Source: Paracoccus halophilus
Lineage (GTDB): Bacteria; Pseudomonadota; Alphaproteobacteria; Rhodobacterales; Rhodobacteraceae
Assembly (NCBI RefSeq): GCF_000763905.1
Contig: NZ_JRKN01000003.1
Location: 1 to 64,000 of the forward strand
Length of the DNA: 64,000 bases
Direction of reading: 5' to 3'
Shown here: in pieces, positions 25,050 to 34,602 of the stretch
Layout of the letters: each line of letters opens with the position of its first letter
How positions within the stretch are numbered: position 1 is the stretch's first letter
Position numbers and translations under genes: made by a program
The notes under the pieces: generated by a model
Seen by the model: only the letters and a program-made list of their open reading frames with translations
Told to the model about the DNA's origin: nothing
Databases searched by the model: none

Positions 25050-26168
25050 TTACCCTTTGGGAATCGGACGGGTGGAATGGATCGAAAGACCGTAGGCGTC
25101 AAGCCCGACGACCTTGACCGGCGCCGAATTGGTCAGCACGATCAGCTCCGACAGGCCCAGCGAGGACAGGATCTGCGCGCCCAGCCCGTATTGGCGCAGC
25201 ACATGGGGCGAAACCTCGCCCTGGGTGCGCAGCTTTTTCTCCAGATCGCGGATCAGCACCACGACCCCCCGGCCCTCATCCGCGATCAGCTGCATGGCGG
25301 CGGACAGTTCGCCCGCATCCTCGCGACCGATGCCCAGCACGTCATGCAGCGGGTCCAGCGCATGCATGCGCACCAGCACCGGCCCCGGCGCGGTCAGGTC
25401 GCCCCGGGTCAGCGCGATATGCTCGGCGCCCGTGGTTTCATCGGCAAAGACGCGCATCATCCAGTCGCCGCCATGGACCGAATGCACCGCCTGCTGCGAG
25501 CGTTCGGCGATCAGGTTGTCATGGCGCCGCCGATAGGAAATCAGATCGCTGATCGTGCCGACCTTGAGCCCGTGTTTCTGGGCGAATGCCACCAGGTCGG
25601 GCAAGCGCGCCATGGTGCCGTCCTCGTTCATGATCTCGCAGATCACGCCCGATGCGTTCAGCCCGGCCAGCCGCGCGATATCCACCGCCGCCTCGGTATG
25701 GCCGGCGCGGACCAGCACGCCGCCCTCGCGCGCGCGCAGCGGAAACACATGCCCCGGCGAGGCGATATCGGCCGCGCCCTTGGTCGGGTCGATGGCCACG
25801 GCCACGGTATGGGCGCGGTCATGGGCGGAGATGCCGGTGGTCACCCCCTCGCGCGCCTCGATCGACATGGTAAAGGCGGTCTCGTGGCGGCTGGAATTCT
25901 TGGGGCTCATCAGCGGCAGGCCAAGCGCGTCGATGCGCGACCCGGGCAGGGACAGGCAGATCAGCCCGCGGCCATGGGTGGCCATGAAGTTGATCACCTC
26001 GGGCGTGGCCATCTGCGCGGGGATGACCAGATCGCCCTCGTTCTCGCGATCCTCGTGATCGACAAGGATGAACATGCGGCCGTTACGGGCCTCGTTGATG
26101 ATTTCCTCGATAGGGGAAATCGCATCTGACCAGTCGTGTTCGACCGGACCCGGTTTTTCATACTGCAT
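25050..26168 (-). CDS. ribB: 3,4-dihydroxy-2-butanone-4-phosphate synthase with degenerate GTP cyclohydrolase II-like domain (RibBX type)
   Basis: The N-terminal domain (about 15-218) is a complete RibB: DHEDRENEGDL, SSRHETAFT, TTGISAHDRA and VRAGHTEAAVD. The C-terminal domain (about 225-372) aligns with GTP cyclohydrolase II (HIALTRGD, AMQLIADEGRGV, YGLGAQILSSLGL, GLDAYGLSI). It lacks the three zinc cysteines, which should lie between about 270 and 285 (ALDPLHDVLGIGREDAGE), and the RQEGRG catalytic segment. It should therefore make only the four-carbon unit, so a separate RibA is needed elsewhere. The domain's remaining role is unknown. It lies in the rib-nusB cluster, 67 bp after ribE. Confidence 0.88.
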   Translation of the reverse strand: MQYEKPGPVEHDWSDAISPIEEIINEARNGRMFILVDHEDRENEGDLVIPAQMATPEVINFMATHGRGLICLSLPGSRIDALGLPLMSPKNSSRHETAFTMSIEAREGVTTGISAHDRAHTVAVAIDPTKGAADIASPGHVFPLRAREGGVLVRAGHTEAAVDIARLAGLNASGVICEIMNEDGTMARLPDLVAFAQKHGLKVGTISDLISYRRRHDNLIAERSQQAVHSVHGGDWMMRVFADETTGAEHIALTRGDLTAPGPVLVRMHALDPLHDVLGIGREDAGELSAAMQLIADEGRGVVVLIRDLEKKLRTQGEVSPHVLRQYGLGAQILSSLGLSELIVLTNSAPVKVVGLDAYGLSIHSTRPIPKG

Positions 26169-26235
26169 GGCGCACCTTTAGCCTGATTTCCGCTGATTTA
26201 GCGGATGCGCGGACCGAGGGCCAGAGGCTTGGGCC

Positions 26236-26838
26236 TCACATCTGGGCGCCGGCCTCGGCCAGACGCGCGACGTAACGCGCCAGCGTGTCGATTTCCAGAT
26301 TCACGCTGTCGCCGGCCCGGCGCTCGCCCCAGGTGGTCACGCTTTGCGTATGCGGGATCAGGTTGACGCCGAAGCGGCTGCCGGCCACCTCGTTCACCGT
26401 CAGCGAGGTGCCGTTCAGCGCCACCGACCCCTTGGGCGCGATGAAGCGCGCCAGCGCGTCGGGGGCGCGGAAGGTGATGCGGGTGCTGTCGCCCTCGTCC
26501 TGCATCGCCTCGATCAGGGCGGTGCCGTCGACATGGCCGCTGACGATATGGCCGCCCAGTTCGTCGCCGACGCGCAGCGCGCGTTCCAGGTTCAGCCGCT
26601 TGCCGGCGGCCCAGCCATTGGCGCCGATATTGGTCCTGGCGATGGTTTCGGCCGAGATATCCACGTCGAACCAGTCCGGCCCCTTGTCGATCACCGTCAG
26701 GCAGATGCCGTCGCAGGCGATCGAGGCCCCCAGATCGACCCCCGCCATGTCATAGCCGCAAGCGATTCGCGCCCGCATGTCGCCGCGCATCTCGACCCGG
26801 GTGACCTTGCCGATATCGGTGATGATGCCGGTGAACAT
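26236..26838 (-). CDS. ribE: Riboflavin synthase, alpha subunit
   Basis: The 200-aa enzyme makes riboflavin by dismutation of two lumazine molecules. It has the characteristic N-terminal MFTGIITDIG and two internal lumazine-binding repeats, each with a GxSIACDGICLTV / GSVALNGTSLTVNEV-type motif (about 30-50 and 125-145), and GGHIVSGHVDGT between. ATG 26838 fits the invariant MFTGI start. I saw no FMN riboswitch in the 194-bp gap upstream (26839-27032). Confidence 0.95.
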   Translation of the reverse strand: MFTGIITDIGKVTRVEMRGDMRARIACGYDMAGVDLGASIACDGICLTVIDKGPDWFDVDISAETIARTNIGANGWAAGKRLNLERALRVGDELGGHIVSGHVDGTALIEAMQDEGDSTRITFRAPDALARFIAPKGSVALNGTSLTVNEVAGSRFGVNLIPHTQSVTTWGERRAGDSVNLEIDTLARYVARLAEAGAQM

Positions 26839-27032
26839 GGGCGCCTCTTTTCCTGCATTGCCCGACACCTAGAGCCTCGCCACCCATTGTGCAAGCGCGG
26901 CGGCAACACATGCCGGCGCGCCTTGGGCGGGATTTGTGAAAGACCGTGACAGCCCGCGCCAATCATGCCATCAGGAAACCTTCGCCCTCGGGCGATGATT
27001 TGACCGATTAGCGCAGCGTTCACTCCGACTTG

Positions 27033-28406
27033 ATGTCAGGCCCTCCGACCATTCCGCCTCTCCGCCAGGGCACCGCCATTGCCGCCGATGGCGCGGAAAC
27101 GCCGTTTCCCGTGCATCTGCTGCCGGCCGGGAAGCGGGTCTTTCTGATGCTGCAGGGACCGCATGGCCCGTTTTTCGATCGCGTGGCGCGGCTGCTGCGC
27201 GACACGGGCGCGCAGGTCTGGCGGGTGGGGTTCAATGCCGGGGACGAATTCTTCTGGTCCGACCCGGCGCATTTCATCCGCCACCAGACCGCGCCCGAGG
27301 AATGGCCGGCCCATCTGGACCGGATCATCGCCGACCGGGGCGTGACCGATATCGTGCTTTACGGCGATGTCCGCCCGGTCCATGCCGCCGCGCGCGCCGC
27401 CGCGCAACGTGACGGGCTGCAGCTGCATGTCTTCGAGGAGGGCTATCTGCGGCCCTTCTGGATCACCTATGAGCGCGACGGCTCGAACGGACATTCGGCA
27501 TTGATGCGCCTCTCGATCCCCGAGATGCGCCGGGCGCTGCGCAACCGGATCGGCGAAATGCACCGTCCGCCGGCGCGTTGGGGCGACATGCGCCAGCACA
27601 AGTTCTACGGCGCGCTCTATCACTTTTTCGTCCTGGTCGCGAACCGCCGCTATCCCGGCTACCGGACCCATCGCAGGATCGGCGTGCGGCAGGAATTCCG
27701 CCTGAACCTGCGCCGCTTCCTGATGACCCCGGTCGACGCCGTGATCCGCGCGCATGAGGCCGGTCAGGTCCGCCGCGGCGGCTTTCCCTATGTTCTGGTA
27801 CTGATGCAGCTGGAACACGATTCGAACTTTGTCGCCCATTCGCCCTATGCGCGGATGTCGGAATTCACCGATCAGGTGCTGACCGAATTCGCCCAAGCCG
27901 CGCCCCGGCACCATCACATCGTCTTCAAGGCGCATCCGCTCGAGGACGGGCGCGGCGGCATCCGGCAGGCGATCCTGACCAAGGCGCAGGCCCTGGGCAT
28001 CCGGCGGCGGGTGCATTTCGTGCGCGGCGGCAAGCTTGCGCAGCTGCTCAATCAGGCGCGGGCGACGGTGACGGTGAACTCCACCTCGGCGCAGCAGGCG
28101 CTGTGGCGCGGGCTGCCGGTCAAGGCGATGGGCCGCGCGGTGTTCTGCAAACCCGGCCTGGTCTCGGATCAGGATCTGGCCAGCTTTCTGCGCGATCCGC
28201 AGCGCCCCCATGCCAGCACCTATCGCCGGTATCGCGATTTCCTGCTGGAAAGCAGCCAGGTGCCGGGCGGGTTCTACGCCGCCCATTCGCGCGCCCATGC
28301 GCTGCGCATCGTCGTGGATATGATGCTGGCGCCCGAGGATCCCTATCAGGCCGTTTTCGCCGGACGTGGTCATTATCGGCAACAGATGGAGAACAACAGT
28401 GACTGA
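27033..28406 (+). CDS. KpsS-like capsule polysaccharide (Kdo) transferase
   Basis: The 457-aa cytoplasmic protein is of the capsule polysaccharide synthesis family (PF05159). It has FLMLQGPHGPFFDRVARLL at the start, FEEGYLRPFWITYERDG in the middle and HIVFKAHPLEDGR, then TVNSTSAQQALWRGLPVKAMGRA near the end. KpsS adds the first Kdo of the phospholipid-linked primer for group 2-type capsules; specificity is inferred from similarity. Start: ATG 27033 with TTG 27030 immediately before. It leads a three-gene plus-strand capsule cluster. Confidence 0.82.
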   Translation: MSGPPTIPPLRQGTAIAADGAETPFPVHLLPAGKRVFLMLQGPHGPFFDRVARLLRDTGAQVWRVGFNAGDEFFWSDPAHFIRHQTAPEEWPAHLDRIIADRGVTDIVLYGDVRPVHAAARAAAQRDGLQLHVFEEGYLRPFWITYERDGSNGHSALMRLSIPEMRRALRNRIGEMHRPPARWGDMRQHKFYGALYHFFVLVANRRYPGYRTHRRIGVRQEFRLNLRRFLMTPVDAVIRAHEAGQVRRGGFPYVLVLMQLEHDSNFVAHSPYARMSEFTDQVLTEFAQAAPRHHHIVFKAHPLEDGRGGIRQAILTKAQALGIRRRVHFVRGGKLAQLLNQARATVTVNSTSAQQALWRGLPVKAMGRAVFCKPGLVSDQDLASFLRDPQRPHASTYRRYRDFLLESSQVPGGFYAAHSRAHALRIVVDMMLAPEDPYQAVFAGRGHYRQQMENNSD

Positions 28407-28495
28407 TCCGGGGTTAAATTATGGAAAAACCCTTTGGGCTGGGGTAATTTGCATAAAAAAAGAGATGACCTGGGCAGGCATGCACCGCGAGAGAC

Positions 28496-28500
28496 AGGAG
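28496..28500 (+). promoter_or_regulatory. Strong ribosome binding site for a TTG start
   Basis: AGGAG ends seven bases before TTG 28508. It decides the start of the Wza-like gene: the next ATG (28583) has no comparable site and would remove the basic part of the lipoprotein signal peptide. Confidence 0.6.
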
Positions 28501-28507
28501 TAAGAGA

Positions 28508-29686
28508 TTGACACAACTGATTATTTCGCCAGTTCCCCGGGGGAATTCAGGCGCTCCGCGGCGCTTCGCCGCCAGGCGTTTCATGACCGTCGCCCTGCTG
28601 GGCGGTGCCGTTCTGCTTTCCGCCTGCGGCCTGCCGCGCTCGGGACCGACCAAGGGCGAAATCTTTTCGGGCTCGATCGAAAAGGGCGGCACGACGAATA
28701 TCGTCAATGTCAATGACCGCGTGAACCGCATGGCGAATTTCTCGCCGGCCTATGGTTTCGGCTCGGATTTCCGCAATGCCGCGCAGGTCGGCGCCGATGT
28801 CGTGCGGCCGGGCGATGTGCTGGGCCTGTCGATCTGGGAAAACGTCGATGACGGGCTGCTGGCCTCGATGGGCACCAGCTCGACCCAGCTGACCGAATTG
28901 CAGGTCGACAGCCAGGGCTATATCTTCGTGCCCTATGCCGGTCGCATCCGCGCCTCGGGAAACAGCCCCGATGAGCTGCGCCGCATCATTACCCAACGGC
29001 TGGAAACCCAGACCCCCGACCCGCAGGTCATGGTGACCCGCGTGGCGGGCGATGGCGCCACCGTTTCGGTGATGGGCAAGGTCACCGCGCAGGGCGTCTA
29101 TCCGATCGAGCGCCCGACCCGCACCCTTTCGGCCATGCTGTCGCGCGCCGGCGGCGTCGACATCGAACCCGAGGTCGCGGTGGTGATCGTCAAGCGCGGC
29201 AACAGCAGCGGCAAGGTCTGGCTGCGCGACCTCTATTCCAGCTCCAGCAACGATATCGCGCTGCGCCCCGGCGACGTCATCCTGGTCGAGGAGGATCAGC
29301 GCAGCTTCACCGCCCTGGGCGCCCTGGGTGGCCAGACCAAGGTGCCGCTGGGCAATGAGCAGATCAGCGCCATCGAGGCGGTCGCCATGGTCGGGGGCCT
29401 GTCGACCACGCTGGCCGATCCCAAGGGCGTCTTCGTCATGCGCGAGGAGCCGCAATCGGTGGCGCGCGCCGTGCTGGGCCGCAACGACGTCATGGGCGAT
29501 CAGCGCATGGCCTATGTGCTGGACCTGACCAAGCCCGACGGGATGTTCCTGGCGCGCGACTTCATGATCCGTGACGGCGATACGGTTTACGTGACCGAGG
29601 CGCCCTTCGTGCAATGGCAAAAGACCCTCAACTCCATTCTGGGGACCGCCACCGATGTCGGTGCGGCGGACAGCGCGTTCGAGTAG
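28508..29686 (+). CDS. Polysaccharide export outer-membrane lipoprotein (Wza/KpsD-like)
   Basis: The 392-aa protein is an export-channel lipoprotein. Its signal has basic residues (RRFAARRF), a hydrophobic core and lipobox LLSAC (Cys40). A Poly_export domain follows (VRPGDVLGLSIWENVDDG, near 98-115), then SLBB repeats from about 180 (GDGATVSVMGKVTAQGVYPIE) and about 260. There is no C-terminal amphipathic helix as clear as in E. coli Wza. The start is TTG with a strong AGGAG. It lies between the KpsS-like and KpsC-like genes. Confidence 0.85.
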   Translation: MTQLIISPVPRGNSGAPRRFAARRFMTVALLGGAVLLSACGLPRSGPTKGEIFSGSIEKGGTTNIVNVNDRVNRMANFSPAYGFGSDFRNAAQVGADVVRPGDVLGLSIWENVDDGLLASMGTSSTQLTELQVDSQGYIFVPYAGRIRASGNSPDELRRIITQRLETQTPDPQVMVTRVAGDGATVSVMGKVTAQGVYPIERPTRTLSAMLSRAGGVDIEPEVAVVIVKRGNSSGKVWLRDLYSSSSNDIALRPGDVILVEEDQRSFTALGALGGQTKVPLGNEQISAIEAVAMVGGLSTTLADPKGVFVMREEPQSVARAVLGRNDVMGDQRMAYVLDLTKPDGMFLARDFMIRDGDTVYVTEAPFVQWQKTLNSILGTATDVGAADSAFE

Positions 29687-29692
29687 GACGGA

Positions 29693-31693
29693 ATGGCGCG
29701 ACGAAATGCCGGGGCCGCCGGGGACACCCCCCGGCGGCTTTTCGTCTTCAATGGCGGTTTTTTCACCTCGGCGCGGATCCGGCGCATCCTCGCGCTGGCG
29801 GGCTGGCGCATCACCGTCGGACTGCCCGGGCCCGGCGATTGGGTCGGCATCTGGGGCGACAGCCCGACCGCATGGCGCGGCCGGCAGATCGCGGCGCGGC
29901 GCGGCGCGAAGCTGCTGCGGATCGAGGACGCCTTTCTGCGCTCGGTCCTGCCGGGCCGGGCGCGCGGCGCCATCGCGCGGCGCGGCCCGATCGGACTGAT
30001 CGCCGACCCGCTGGGCGTGCATTTTTCGCCGCAGGAGCCATCGCTGATCGAAAGCCTGGTGCCCTCGGACAGGGCCCGCGCGCTGCAAGCCGAAGCGCGC
30101 GCCGGCATCGAGCGGCTGATCGCGGCGGATCTGTCGAAATATAACAGCCATCTGCCGGGGACCGAGCTGCGCCGGCCCGGCCATGTTCTGGTGCTGGACC
30201 AGACCCGTGGCGATGCCTCGCTGCTAGGCGCCGACCGGGCCGCGTTCATGGCCATGCTCGGCGCCGCGCGCGACGAAAACCCCGGTGCGCGGATCGTGAT
30301 CCGCAGCCATCCCGAAACCGCGGCCGGGCTGCGTCCGGGCCATTTCGACCCCGCCGATCTGCGCCCGGGTGATATTCTTTGCACCGCCCCGGTTTCGCCC
30401 TGGGCCTTGTTGCGCGGCGCGGTGCGGGTCTATGCCATGTCCTCGCAACTGGGATATGAGGCGATGCTGGCCGGGCACCGGCCGCGCATCTTCGGCCGCC
30501 CCTTCTATGCCGGCTGGGGCTTGTCCGAGGACGAGCACCGCCTGCCCCGCCGCCAGCCCGCCAGGATCGAGGCGCTTTTCGCCGCCAGCCACCTGCTCGC
30601 GCCGATCTGGTACGATCCCTGCCTGGACCGGCTGACGGATTTCGAGGGCGCCCTGCGTCAGATCGAGGCCGAGGTTCGCGCCTGGCGCGAGGATCGCGAG
30701 GGCCACCTTGCCTATGGCATGCGGCTGTGGAAGCGCCCCTTTGTCGCGCGTTTCTTCGGCAATGGCGCGGGCGTCCGCTTTACTGCAAAACCTCGGCCCG
30801 ACACGACGCTGGCCTGGGCGCGCCATGCCGACAACACGCCCGGCGCAAGACGGGTCGAGGACGGTTTCATCCGCTCGCGCGGGCTGGGCGCGGCGCTGGT
30901 CCCGCCGCTGTCGCTGGTCGCCGACGATCTCGGCATCTATTACGACCCAAGCCGCGAAAGCCGGCTGGAACGGCTGATCAGCGCGCCGCTGCCGCCCGGC
31001 GGGCGCGCGCGGGCGCTGGATCTGGCCGCTGCATTGGCCCGGGCGGGCGTCACCAAATACAACCTGAGCGGCAAGCCGCCCGAACTGCCCGAGGGGCATC
31101 GCATCCTGGTGCCGGGCCAGGTCGAGGATGACGCCTCGATCCGGCTCGGCGCCGGGGCCGAGCGGCGCAATATCGACCTGCTGCGGCGGGTGCGGGCCGA
31201 AAACCCCGGGGCGGTGCTGATCTACAAGCCGCATCCCGATGTCGAGGCCGGGCTGCGGCCGGGCCTGATCGCGCCGGCCGATCTGTCCGAGCTTGCCGAT
31301 CTGACCGCCCGCAACAGCAGCGCCGCCGCGCTGATGGCGCAGGTGGACGAGGTCTGGACCATCACCTCGACCCTGGGGTTCGAGGCGCTGATGCGCGGCA
31401 TCCCCGTGACCACGCTGGGCGCGCCGTTCTATGCCGGCTGGGGGCTGACCCGCGATCTGGGCCCGGTCCCGCGGCGGCGCGCGGGCGGCACCGATCTGGC
31501 GGGGCTGATCCATGCCGCGCTGATCGCCTATCCGCGTTATTTCGATCCGCAAAGCCGGCTGCCCTGCCCGCCCGAAACCGCCCTGGCGCGGCTTGGCGAT
31601 CCCGCCCTTGCCGTCGCGCAAGGCAGGGGGCTGCGGGCTCTGGGCAGGCTTCAGGGCCTGTTCAGCACCTATGCCTGGCTCTGGCGGCGCTAG
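29693..31693 (+). CDS. KpsC-like capsule polysaccharide (Kdo) transferase
   Basis: The 666-aa protein is an internally duplicated glycosyltransferase of the KpsC type. The two halves (about 15-325 and 345-640) share RPFYAGWGL / APFYAGWGL, SHPETAAGLRPG / PHPDVEAGLRPG, SQLGYEAM / STLGFEAL and KYN. KpsC has two Kdo transferase modules that alternate linkages to build the poly-Kdo lipid primer. It starts 6 bp after the Wza-like gene. Its stop overlaps the convergent ribD end by 4 bp. No ABC exporter (KpsMT) or KpsE is in the window. Confidence 0.88.
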   Translation: MARRNAGAAGDTPRRLFVFNGGFFTSARIRRILALAGWRITVGLPGPGDWVGIWGDSPTAWRGRQIAARRGAKLLRIEDAFLRSVLPGRARGAIARRGPIGLIADPLGVHFSPQEPSLIESLVPSDRARALQAEARAGIERLIAADLSKYNSHLPGTELRRPGHVLVLDQTRGDASLLGADRAAFMAMLGAARDENPGARIVIRSHPETAAGLRPGHFDPADLRPGDILCTAPVSPWALLRGAVRVYAMSSQLGYEAMLAGHRPRIFGRPFYAGWGLSEDEHRLPRRQPARIEALFAASHLLAPIWYDPCLDRLTDFEGALRQIEAEVRAWREDREGHLAYGMRLWKRPFVARFFGNGAGVRFTAKPRPDTTLAWARHADNTPGARRVEDGFIRSRGLGAALVPPLSLVADDLGIYYDPSRESRLERLISAPLPPGGRARALDLAAALARAGVTKYNLSGKPPELPEGHRILVPGQVEDDASIRLGAGAERRNIDLLRRVRAENPGAVLIYKPHPDVEAGLRPGLIAPADLSELADLTARNSSAAALMAQVDEVWTITSTLGFEALMRGIPVTTLGAPFYAGWGLTRDLGPVPRRRAGGTDLAGLIHAALIAYPRYFDPQSRLPCPPETALARLGDPALAVAQGRGLRALGRLQGLFSTYAWLWRR

Positions 31694-32685
31694 TCGCGCT
31701 GCCAGAAATGCACGATATCGGCGCCAAGGCGCTGCATGCCGGTCAGGCGAAAGCGCGGCGCCTCGCTCAGCGCCGCCAGGGTCAGATCGCCGATCGCCGG
31801 CCGCCCCTCGGCGCCCAGGGCCAGCCCCGCCGTATAGCCGACCAGCCGATCGACCAGCCCCGCCCGCAGCAGGCTTGCGGCCAGTTCGCCGCCGCCCTCG
31901 CAGAACACCCGCGTCACGCCGCGCGCGGCCAGTTCGGCCATGAAGGCCGCGGGCGCGCCCGACAGGCGCCATAGCGGGCCGTGATCGGCATCCTCGGGCG
32001 GCAGATCGGGCAGGTCTTGGGACGACACCACGATCCGCGCCGGCTGCCGGACCGGGCCGAAGCCGCGCACGTTCAATGACGGCCGGTCCGCCCGCGCGGT
32101 GCCGCCGCCGACCATCACCGCATCATGGATCAGCCGCAGCATGTGAACATGGCGCCGCGCATCCGGCCCGGTGATCCAGCGGCTTTCTCCCGAGGCGGTG
32201 GCGATGCGGCCGTCGAAACTGCCGGCCAGCTTCAGCGTCAGCATGGGCCGGCCCTGCAGTACCCTCGTCAGAAAGCCGCGCTGCAAGTCGCGCGCCTCGG
32301 CTTCGCGCAGGCCCTCGGTCAGCGCGATCCCGGCCTCGCGCAGCATCGCATGGCCGCGCCCGGCGACGCGCGGGTCGGGATCGGTCATGGCGCTGACCAC
32401 GCGGGCGACGCCGGCCCGGATCAGCGCCCCGGCGCAGGCCGGGGCACGGCCCTGATGGGAACAGGGCTCCAGCGTGACATAGACGGTGGCGCCCCGCGCC
32501 GCCGCGCCGGCCTCGGCCAGGGCCATCGCCTCGGCATGGGGGCGGCCGCCGGGTTGCGTCCAGCCGCGCCCGATCACCCGCCCCTCGCGCAGGATCACGC
32601 AGCCCACGGCCGGGTTGGGCCAGGCATTGCCCAAGCCCCGCCGCGCCAGGGCCAGCGCATGACCCATGTGGCGGTGGTCGTTCAC
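31690..32685 (-). CDS. ribD: Bifunctional riboflavin deaminase-reductase
   Basis: RibD performs the second and third steps of riboflavin synthesis. The N-terminal zinc deaminase domain has [12 protein letters not shown] (50-52) and PC…C (Cys75, Cys84). The C-terminal reductase domain (about 145-331) has [32 protein letters not shown] and [14 protein letters not shown]. The 331-aa length is short but complete. It overlaps nrdR by ATGA, as usual in Rhodobacteraceae, while the ribE end of the pathway is about 5 kb away beyond the capsule genes. Confidence 0.94.
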   Translation of the reverse strand: MNDHRHMGHALALARRGLGNAWPNPAVGCVILREGRVIGRGWTQPGGRPHAEAMALAEAGAAARGATVYVTLEPCSHQGRAPACAGALIRAGVARVVSAMTDPDPRVAGRGHAMLREAGIALTEGLREAEARDLQRGFLTRVLQGRPMLTLKLAGSFDGRIATASGESRWITGPDARRHVHMLRLIHDAVMVGGGTARADRPSLNVRGFGPVRQPARIVVSSQDLPDLPPEDADHGPLWRLSGAPAAFMAELAARGVTRVFCEGGGELAASLLRAGLVDRLVGYTAGLALGAEGRPAIGDLTLAALSEAPRFRLTGMQRLGADIVHFWQRD

Positions 32686-33146
32686 TCCTCGGCGCCGCCG
32701 GGGCGCAGTTCGGCCACGAATTTGTCGAAATCGTCCGCCGCCTGGAAGTTCTTGTAGACGCTCGCGAAACGGACATAGGCGACGGTATCTATCCGGGCCA
32801 GCGTCTCCATCACGATCTCGCCGATCACCTTCGAGGGGATATCGGTCTCGCCCAGGCTTTCCAGCCGCCGCACGATGCCCGAGATCATCTGGTCGATGCG
32901 CTCGGGATCGACCGGGCGCTTCTGCATCGCGATGCGGATCGACCGCTCCATCTTGGTGCGGTCGAAATCCTCGCGCCGGCCGCTGGACTTGACGACCACA
33001 AGATCGCGCAGCTGCACCCGTTCATAGGTGGTGAAGCGGCCGCCGCAGGCCGGGCAGAAACGGCGCCTCCGGATCGCCACGTTATCCTCGGCAGGTCGCG
33101 AATCCTTGACCTGGGTATCGACATTTCCGCAGAACGGGCAGCGCAT
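32682..33146 (-). CDS. nrdR: Transcriptional repressor NrdR
   Basis: NrdR senses (d)ATP and represses ribonucleotide reductase genes. The 154-aa protein has a zinc ribbon (Cys3, Cys6, Cys31, Cys34; RCPFC…[13 protein letters not shown]) and an ATP-cone domain (about 47-137; [20 protein letters not shown]). ATG 33146 (MRCPFCG) is the family start; the 33161 alternative adds five odd residues. The 245-bp gap to dctP upstream shows no other gene. Confidence 0.96.
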   Translation of the reverse strand: MRCPFCGNVDTQVKDSRPAEDNVAIRRRRFCPACGGRFTTYERVQLRDLVVVKSSGRREDFDRTKMERSIRIAMQKRPVDPERIDQMISGIVRRLESLGETDIPSKVIGEIVMETLARIDTVAYVRFASVYKNFQAADDFDKFVAELRPGGAEE

Positions 33147-33208
33147 CCCTTGTTCCCCCAAAGCCCCATGCTACAGGCAGTATAGGCATGCCCGAACAGC
33201 TTGGGTAG

Positions 33209-34516
<1,308 letters not shown>

Positions 34517-34562
34517 CCCTCTGAAGGCCCGGCCCGGATGACGGGCCGGCGGACGGCACAGG

Positions 34563-34589
34563 AAAGGCGGCCCGCGGGCCGCCTTTCTT
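34563..34589. terminator. Bidirectional terminator between dctP and dctM
   Basis: AAAGGCGGCCCG (34563-34574) and CGGGCCGCCTTT (34575-34586) make a perfect 24-base palindrome with T runs on both strands. A second GGCCCG…CGGGCC hairpin lies just before it. It can end both convergent transcripts. Confidence 0.85.
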
Positions 34590-34602
34590 GTTGAGCCATG
34601 CG

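Noticed and set aside
26839..27032. FMN riboswitch upstream of ribE
   Set aside because: I looked for the conserved RFN-element blocks on the minus strand and found none; regulation may still exist by other means.
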